Shown one piece after another: positions 56,820 to 64,000 of a stretch of DNA of 64,000 nucleotides (its first letter is position 1; every line of letters begins with the position of its first letter). The position numbers and the translations under genes were made by a program. The notes beneath the pieces were generated by a model. The model saw nothing but the letters and a program-made list of their open reading frames with translations. It did not search any database and was not told the origin of the DNA. The DNA comes from Hydractinia symbiolongicarpus (lineage: Eukaryota; Cnidaria; Hydrozoa; Anthoathecata; Hydractiniidae), in contig NC_079885.1 of NCBI RefSeq assembly GCF_029227915.1, forward strand, positions 22,569,001 to 22,633,000. Direction: 5' to 3'.

Positions 56820-59395
56820 AATGTGGCATATTACGTTGGTTATAGCCTATCTACAAAAAAATGCATTTGTTATGTAGCGATAGAGAGTATTATAAGGGTA
56901 ATATGCAATATTATGCGATATTACGTTGGTTATGGATTATTGACAGAAAAATATAATATTATTATGGAACGATTGAGAGTATTATGAAGGTATTATGCTG
57001 TATTCTGTGATATTACGTTGGTATGGCCATCGACAAAAAAAACTTGTATTTTTTATGGAACGATAGAGAGTATTATGAAGGTATTATGCAGTATTATGCG
57101 ATATTACTTTGGTATGGCCATCGACAGAAAATTTATGTATTTTTTATGAATTATGAAGGTATTATGCAGTATTATGCAGTATTATGCGATATTACGTTGG
57201 TATGGCCATCGACAGAAAAAATATGTATTTTTTATGGAACGACAGAGAGTATTATGAAGGTATTATGCAGTATTATGCGATATTACGTTGGTATGGCCAT
57301 CGACAGAAAATTTATGTATTTTTTATGAATTATGAAGGTATTATGCAGTATTATGCAGTATTATGCGATATTACGTTGGTATGGCCATCGACAGAAAATT
57401 TTTGTATTTTTTATGTAACGACAGAGAGTATTATGAAGGTATTATGCAGTATTATGCGATATTACGTTGGTATGGCCATCGACAGAAAATTTATGTGTTT
57501 TTTATGAATTATGAAGGTATTATGCAGTATTATGCGATATTACGTTGTTATGGCCATCGACAGAAAATTTAAGTACTTTTTTTGAATTATAAAGGTATTA
57601 TGCAGTATTATGCAGTATTATGCGATATTACGTTGGTATGGCCATCGACAGAAAATTTATGTGTTTTTTATGAATTATGAAGGTATTATGCAGTATTATG
57701 CAGTATTATGCGATATTACGTTGGTATGGCCATCGACAGAAAATTTAAGTACTTTTTTTGAATTATAAAGGTATTATGCAGTATTATGCAGTATTATGCG
57801 ATATTACGTTGGTATGGCCATCGACAGAAAATTTATGTGTTTTTTATGAATTATGAAGGTATTATGCAGTATTATGCAGTATTATGCGATATTACGTTGG
57901 TATGGCCATCGACAGAAAATTTATGTGTTTTTTATGAATTATGAAGGTATTATGCAGTATTATGCGATATTACGTTGTTATGGCCATCGACAGAAAATTT
58001 AAGTACTTTTTTTGAATTATAAAGGTATTATGCAGTATTATGCAGTATTATGCGATATTACGTTGGTATGGCCATCGACAGAAAATTTATGTGTTTTTTA
58101 TGAATTATGAAGGTATTATGCAGTATTATGCGATATTACGTTGGTATGGCCATCGACAGAAAATTTAAGTACTTTTTTTGAATTATAAAGGTATTATGCA
58201 GTATTATGCAGTATTATGCGATATTACGTTGGTATGGCCATCGACAGAAAATTTATGTGTTTTTTATGAATTATGAAGGTATTATGCAGTATTATGCAGT
58301 ATTATGCGATATTACGTTGGTATGGCCATCGACAGAAAATTTATGTGTTTTTTATGAATTATGAAGGTATTATGCAGTATTATGCGATATTACGTTGTTA
58401 TGGCCATCGACAGAAAATTTAAGTACTTTTTTTGAATTATAAAGGTATTATGCAGTATTATGCAGTATTATGCGATATTACGTTGGTATGGCCATCGACA
58501 GAAAATTTATGTGTTTTTTATGAATTATGAAGGTATTATGCAGTATTATGCGATATTACGTTGTTATGGCCATCGACAGAAAATTTATGTACTTTTTTTG
58601 AATTACAAAGGTATTATGCAGTATTATGCAGTATTATGCGATATTACGTTGGTTATGGATTATTGACAGAAAAAATATGTATTTTTTATGGAACGATAGA
58701 GAGTATTATGAAGGCATTATGCAGTATTATGCGATATTACGTTGGTATGGCCATCGACAGAAAATTTTTGTATTTTTTATGAATTATGAAGGTATTATGC
58801 AGTATTATGCAGTATTATGCGATATTACGTTGGTATGGCCATCGACAGAAAATTTATGTGTTTTTTATGAATTATGAAGGTATTATGCAGTATTATGCGA
58901 TATTACGTTGTTATGGCCATCGACAGAAAATTTATGTACTTTTTTTGAATTATAAAGGTATTATGCAGTATTATGCAGTATTATGCGATATTACGTTGGT
59001 TATGGATTATTGACAGAAAAAATATGTATTTTTTATGGAACGATAGAGAGTATTATGAAGGCATTATGCAGTATTATGCGATATTACGTTGGTATGGCCA
59101 TCGACAGAAAATTTTTGTATTTTTTATGTAACGACAGAGAGTATTATGAAGGCATTATGCAGTATTATGCGATATTACGTTGTTATGGCCATCGACAGAA
59201 AATTTATGTACTTTTTTTGAATTATAAAGGTATTATGCAGTATTATGCAGTATTATGCGATATTACGTTGGTTATGGATTATTGACAGAAAAAATATGTA
59301 TTTGTTATGTAGCGACAGAGAGTTTTATGAAGGTATTATGCAGTATTATGCGATATTACGTTGGTATGACCATCGACAGAAAAAATATGTATTTG
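56820..59395. repeat. Homogeneous ~80-91 bp satellite, about 29 copies
   Basis: The unit runs TATTATGCAGTATTATGCGA, TATTACGTTGGTATGGCCAT, CGACAGAAAATTTATGTATT and TTTTATGAATTATGAAGG. Length variants arise from an extra TATTATGCAG and from alternating ATGGAACGACAGAGAG or TGAATTATAAAGG inserts, giving a higher-order pattern. Copies are more than 95% alike in the middle. Open frames through it are repeat artefacts. Confidence 0.95.
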
Positions 59396-59400
59396 TTATA

Positions 59401-59625
59401 TAGAGAGGATGTCGGATAATGCGGTTTCATTTGTCGGGTCCATTTGGTTGGAGAAGTATGACTGAACGTCTGTCGGCTTTTTATGTCGATAAAGTATGAA
59501 GGTTGTTAGTTATGTTGTACGTCGTGTGTCGGGACCACTTAGCCCGGTGCTAAATGAAGTCGTTGCCGAAAAAATAAACAGCGAACAAAACAGACGACAA
59601 AAAGTCTCGAAATATCGATTAAGAC
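59401..59625 (+). promoter_or_regulatory. Promoter / 5' leader of V-ATPase subunit d gene
   Basis: A ~225-bp non-repetitive, GC-richer stretch between satellite and start codon, with several TGTCGG or GTCGTG words. No TATA box near a plausible start was seen. It must contain the core promoter unless a 5' exon lies further upstream. Confidence 0.45.
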
Positions 59626-62600
59626 ATGGCTTCTATATACGGAGACTTAATTTTTAACGTTGATAGTGGATATTTGGAAGGTTTGGTTCGAGGTTTCAGA
59701 TCTGGGATTCTTACAAGAACTGATTACCTTAATCTTATCCAATGTGAAACACTGGAAGGTAATAAAAAAAATTATAAAAATAATATATAACTATATAGCT
59801 AGCTAGCTAGCTAAGCAAGCTAAAATTGCTTAATAATTAGATCAATATAAGAAAGTGTGACTAAAACGTAGCCACGTTTTAGTCAACCAAATTGGAGTCA
59901 GTGGAGTCACACCTTTCTGTAACCCCAATTACCATGAGCTAAACGTTTAGTTTAGCACCATAATATAAAAAAATTATATAACTAGCTAGCTCTTAAGGCG
60001 ATTTTCCACTAGGTGGTCTAAAACGCTATTGTTTTAAAACAATAGCCGCTTTTAAATCCACTTCGAATGTTATTTTTTGATTTCCACTTGTTGAAAGCAG
60101 CAAAAAAAGCGCAAACTATAACATGAACGTTTCTACGTAGAAAATTATTACTGTTTAAGAAAATAAATCTTCTGAAACTATTGTTGTTGCTGAATGAAAA
60201 AAAAAGAAAACAAACAAAGAAGTATGCAAAACGGTTTTAGATAAGACGGCTGTATCAAGAAGGAAAACTAAAAGGAGAATTCAATCTTCTCGTTCAAGAT
60301 GTGAAATTGTATGACATTCAAATTTTTTTCAACAACTAAACTTGAAACCCTTTTATCTTGGGTTGTTCCCTTAATTACAAAAAGCGAAACAAATTTCACA
60401 GAGCCCATGAGTGCAAATGAAAGGCCTTCTGTCACCACAATGAGATATCTAGTCACAGTTGATGTTTTTGATGGCTCTCGCAAAAAGTTGTTTATATCAC
60501 GTGGCCTTGAAGCAGCTTAATTGGATAGCGCTTTGAAACGCGCGTAAAAGTTAAAGTAGAGTTGACTTTTGAAACAGCGCTGAGCGAACCGCTTTTAGCG
60601 GGTTTGGGACTGAAAAAACAATAGCCGCCACCCTCAGCGCGTTCTGGAACACCTAGTGGAAATTTGGCTTTAGAGACAATCAACAACATTGCATGTCTTA
60701 CTTAAAGTCTTCTTTACTTGTGTCATGCTTGGAAATTCTCCCTCTCTTTAGAATTCAATGTCTATATATTTAATTGCATATCATATCTCAAATTATAATT
60801 ATTCCTATATATATTCCAAAGTTGCTTCATTTGACATACTGCTCCTCCCAATTAGGCACGAGGGTGCCAAAGCGCAGCAAAAACCACAAGGCTGTCAGAA
60901 GGCTTTTGGTATTTTGAAAAAGACTTCAAATTCCATCTGAAAAAAACTGTTTTTTATATAATTTATTCAATAATAAAATCCCAGAAAGTAATAAACTGAG
61001 AGTACAACGACAAAATAGCACCTTTATTTTCGACAAAATTTAAATGAGAACAACAAGCTGCATTTTGGGCGCAATTCAGGTGGTTTCTAACGGGCCAGGC
61101 TTTCTCGGGCAGGTTACAGACAAAAACATGAAAAAACGCCCGTGGTCTCCCTCACATATATGGTTCTTTCGACGAGTCAGCAACCTCTTAATTAGGCAGT
61201 TGTCACAAATATGTTGTTAAAAGTCATTTAATATTTAGTCGGTTGGTGAATAAAAACTTAAAAATTTAAAAAAAGTTGTGTCCAACTGTCCAGTCATAAA
61301 TGCACACCATTTGCACTGATATTTAATGAGAACTTACAGCGCTTGTTTATTTGGAGCTTCCACATGCCATTTTGAACCAGTTCTCCGGACCCTCGGCACT
61401 CATGGCCAGAATTTTAAAGAACTATAATATGTATCTTTGTATTTATTTACTACGGTATAATTCAACATGTAAATTGGCTCAATTTGCCCTAAATTTGTTA
61501 AGCTAAATGTTTAGTCATTATGACGACCTTTAAAAAATTAAATGTAATGAACTGCTGCAAGGTGGTATTAAAATATTATGGTAAAATTTACTAAATATAT
61601 CTAAGCATGGTCAAAAAAATTATCTCTAAATGTTATTTTAATGATGATAAAAAGAATCGAAATGTACTTGCAACAATTATCAAGAAACACAGGGGGTATC
61701 ATAGGTTTTTAACTCATGATAGCAATGATTACTTAGAATATGACTGCAATAAAACCAAAAGCAAAGATTTTAAATGTTTTTTTTACCAGTTTGTTCACCA
61801 AAGAAAATTATTCATTTCCCAACTTTAACAGACAAATTAATGAAAATATCACAATCTCAAATCTCAATCTCAATCAAAGGTTGCAAACAAGCTGTAGAAA
61901 CTTGATACCTCTAAATTCACACCAAATGATAATTAAAAGTTCTTGCTGACCAATTTCCCATCCCTTTATTGATTGTTTTTGAAAAATCATTGACATTATG
62001 CAGGCTCAAGCCTATCAATGAGGGGGAGAGCGATAGCGATTGCTCACGCAAAGACTTGCCCAATTCTAAGAAATGAGAAACTAGCTGAGCCATAAATTCC
62101 AATCTCACAAAATTTTGTCTGGTTGAGCAATATCAATTCATCTCACTAGAAAATCAATATTATCTTTCTTATTAATTTGCATTAAAAAAAAACCAAAAAA
62201 TATATAAAAAAGAGAAGATAAAATACATAAAAAAGATTTTGTAATAAAATATGTTCTTTTAAACTTTTTTATTTATTGAGATTACTCGCCCAGTCTAAAT
62301 TATTTTAACTTTGGGGGAGCCATTTATTGGTGCTATTTTCTTATTGATTGGCTTGCAGGCTGCCTCCAGTATGGAAGATGACGTAATTGCCTCTATCCAT
62401 TAAAAAATGTCAAAACATGCTGCAAATAATTTTAGGTCTATCAGCCTGAAGTTCTTGAGGCTTAACAACAAAATCATGCTATTTATGACAATCAGTATTC
62501 TTAATACACCAAATCAACATGGATTTGTTCTTAAAAAGTCATGTTTTAGTATTTTAGTAATCATGCTGCCAAATGTAAGGTACTTGAACATGTAGGACGC

Positions 62601-63889
62601 ACAAACGAAAAGATCATAATGCGAAATACCTGATTATGATAATGGAAAAATAAAACTTGACAAATTAGACAAGACAAAGATCTAGGTATCATTCTTAATT
62701 ATTTACTAAGGTTCTCCAGTCCATTAATCAAAAGTGAAAAATAAGTTAAAAAAATAACATAAAGTTTAAAGTTGTAAGAAAAATAGAAAGAATTTCTAGG
62801 TCATACACACTAGAATAAATAATATGTATAAAATATACATGGCTTGACATGGCTTAGATAAGGAGTCCTAGAGTACCTAATACTTGTTTTGAGCTACGCA
62901 GATCCAATTAGGACAACTCCCTGCAACATCCCCAATTTTCTTTACATGGCTTGGGTTAACCCGGGGCTTTAGTAATATTTACTCGCCCATATTGAATCGC
63001 CACCAAGAGGGATTGACCCCTGGTCTCACGCACAAAGTGGGAGAGTTATAACCACCAAGCTATGAGGCCACCATATGATAAACTGCTAACGTAATTGTGT
63101 ATACATATATAACCTGACTTCACCTGCTTTATATTTGGTAGGGCTGGTTTGGTTACAGCATTATCATTTTCTGCTAGTCAAGAAGAAAATTTAAGGACAA
63201 CCTAAATATTTAAAGCAGTAAAAGATGGATCTTTTATCCTGGTTATTGTTCTTTTGTGCATTTGTATACTTTCTAAGACTTTAAGTCATCCATAAACAAA
63301 CTCCTAAGATTGGGGAAAGGGTTTTAATGCTACAGATGAGTTAAAATGAGGGATGGATCACTGGGGATGTCACCTTTTTCAGTCGCTGCTTGAAAATATC
63401 ATATCCACTTGTGTATTACAAACTATTTCCATATTAAGAAATGAATACTGCAGAAAGTAAATTTTTCTCTTAAAAACAATCCCAATTCAGAAAATGTTCC
63501 CTCTTCACACACATAAATTTATGGGGCAAACAAATATTTAAATTATGAAAAATTAAATCCCAATAATTTTTTTTAAATAAAAGCTATTGAGGGGAAAAAA
63601 CCTCATCAAAATTAATTAGGAGGTCTATTGTTTTTATATTTCACAAAATAGTTGGTTTAGCTTGAAGATTTTTTAAAATCCATACTCATTATTTAACCTT
63701 TTTTAACCTTGCTTTAGATTTGAAGTTGCATCTGCAAAGCACAGACTATGGCAACTTCTTAGCTAATGAAGCCGGCCCTCTCACTGTATCTGTTATTGAT
63801 GAAAAACTTCGGGAAAAATTGGTAGTTGAATTCAATCATTTAAGGAACCAGGCAGTGGAACCTCTAGCAACATTTATGGATTTTATTAC
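59626..63889 (+). CDS. ATP6V0D1: V-type ATPase V0 subunit d, first two coding exons
   Basis: Exon 1 (59626-59758) reads [20 protein letters not shown] then [20 protein letters not shown]. Exon 2 (63718-63889) reads [20 protein letters not shown] through [19 protein letters not shown] to LATFMDFIT. The phases fit (exon 1 leaves one base, GT/AG borders), and 101 of the roughly 350 residues usual for the family are present before the window ends at a GTAAGT donor. Subunit d sits on the cytoplasmic face of the V0 proton ring and couples it to the V1 stalk in acidifying organelles. The 3959-bp intron 1 holds a PIF/Harbinger derivative, a LINE relic, a hAT-like MITE and a SINE; the last 640 bp contain nothing recognisable. 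The animal-type sequence is the best clue to the organism. d1 versus d2 cannot be told from this part. Confidence 0.95.
59996..60669 (+). mobile_element. PIF/Harbinger derivative in intron 1
   Basis: A 674-bp element with ends AGGCGATTTTCCACTAGGTG and the inverse of CACCTAGTGGAAATTTGGCT, flanked by TTA on both sides (a TWA target site). It encloses a transposase fragment. Confidence 0.88.
60311..60475 (+). pseudogene. PIF/Harbinger transposase N-terminal fragment
   Basis: + strand reading [20 protein letters not shown] then [16 protein letters not shown] matches the conserved start of Harbinger nucleases ('F.M....F..LL..V.PLI ... IS..ERL..TLRYLATG'). The catalytic DDE triad lies further on in intact proteins and is absent. 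The - strand ORF over the same bases is a shadow. Confidence 0.7.
61194..61345. repeat. Diverged half copy of the 21040 MITE
   Basis: GGCAGTTGTCACAAATATG, TAGTCGGTTGGTGAATAAAA, CCAACTGTCCAGTCATAAA and 'GATATTTAATGAGAACTT' align in order with 21040-21195. No right end. Confidence 0.6.
61740..62600 (+). pseudogene. LINE (CR1/L2-like) ORF2 relic
   Basis: Fragments in several frames, in the expected order: [20 protein letters not shown] (61768 onward), '[10 protein letters not shown]' (about 61965), then after the hAT-like insertion a 'PVWKM' stretch, [13 protein letters not shown] (about 62413-62450; compare NYRPISL) and [11 protein letters not shown] (about 62514-62545). These are landmarks before and at the start of the reverse transcriptase. 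Frameshifts and deletions throughout; dead. Confidence 0.6.
62007..62353. mobile_element. hAT-like MITE with 8-bp duplication
   Basis: Flanked by TGCAGGCT on both sides (61999-62006 and 62354-62361). The ends CAAGCCTATCAAT and the inverse of ATTGATTGGCTTG form 13-bp inverted repeats with one mismatch. It splits the LINE relic. Eight-base duplications are typical of hAT elements. Confidence 0.85.
62884..63072 (-). repeat. tRNA-derived SINE, copy 3
   Basis: Same layout as 32401-32586 but diverged: A box CATAGCTTGGTGGTTATAAC, B box GGGGTCAATCCC (weakened), GGGTTAACCCAAGCCATGTA, GATCTGCGTAGCTCAAAAC. Confidence 0.8.
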
Positions 63890-64000
63890 GTAAGTGCCTC
63901 GGTTTTTAACTCATCATATAATTTTTATTAATTATTGTTCCCTTTTTTGCTTCGTTGTAAAGTAGGTTAAATTAAACAAAAGTTAGAGAAAGAGATTACT

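Noticed and set aside
57023-59285. Overlapping 70-107-codon frames (MQYYAILRWYGHRQ type)
   Set aside because: They follow the satellite unit, whose lengths are often multiples of three; no constraint or non-repeat sequence.
60268-60483. 71-codon - strand frame in intron 1
   Set aside because: The reverse strand reads as a Harbinger transposase fragment; this frame is its shadow.

Overview
The window looks like nuclear DNA of an AT-rich invertebrate animal. The one clear host gene is a metazoan-type V-ATPase subunit d with GT-AG introns. The mix of pogo, Kolobok, CMC/EnSpm, PIF/Harbinger, Helentron, Penelope-like and SINE elements, and a window that is mostly transposon and repeat, fits a cnidarian (perhaps a hydrozoan). 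That placement is inference and cannot be fixed from sequence alone.

Layout. 1-11.5 kb: transposon debris (a Penelope-like reverse-transcriptase fragment, a dimeric hairpin repeat present at two loci, short-unit and ~85-115 bp tandem repeats, a frameshifted multi-exon relic, a degenerate ~100-150 bp tandem array). 11,566-14,492: an apparently complete pogo/Tigger-type DNA transposon with perfect 24-bp inverted ends, TA target duplication, an open two-exon transposase ending in a PIP-box-like motif, and, antisense inside its intron, a second open gene with a HIRAN-like domain. 14.8-25.7 kb: a pogo-type MITE, foldback MITEs, two SINE families, a Kolobok relic with a broken THAP domain, a SAP-like first exon, and three copies of a dispersed repeat. 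25,762-32,217: a 6.46-kb CMC (EnSpm/Mirage-like) transposon with long repeat-built ends and two divergent multi-exon genes; the transposase has lost its catalytic exons, while the second gene is an intact nine-exon frame. 32-44 kb: SINE, truncated Kolobok, several MITEs and a two-exon RPA-like OB-fold gene. 44,220-50,556: a Helentron-class rolling-circle transposon (papain-like domain, HUH Rep, PIF1 helicase, APE-type endonuclease) broken by one frameshift next to the Walker A motif, with a 28-bp minisatellite just upstream. 54.5-59.4 kb: two tandem satellites, an old diverged one followed by a younger one, ending about 230 bp before the start codon of the V-ATPase subunit d gene. 59.6 kb-end: its first two coding exons, separated by a ~4-kb intron filled with a PIF/Harbinger derivative, a LINE relic split by a hAT-like MITE, and a SINE.

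How the parts work together. Apart from the V-ATPase gene, nearly every recognisable protein belongs to, or probably travels with, mobile DNA. The three large elements each pair a transposase or Rep with extra modules: HIRAN (DNA-end binding), a conserved-looking companion gene of unknown role, or protease-like and endonuclease domains. The most promising undescribed arrangement is the pogo element with the antisense intronic HIRAN gene.
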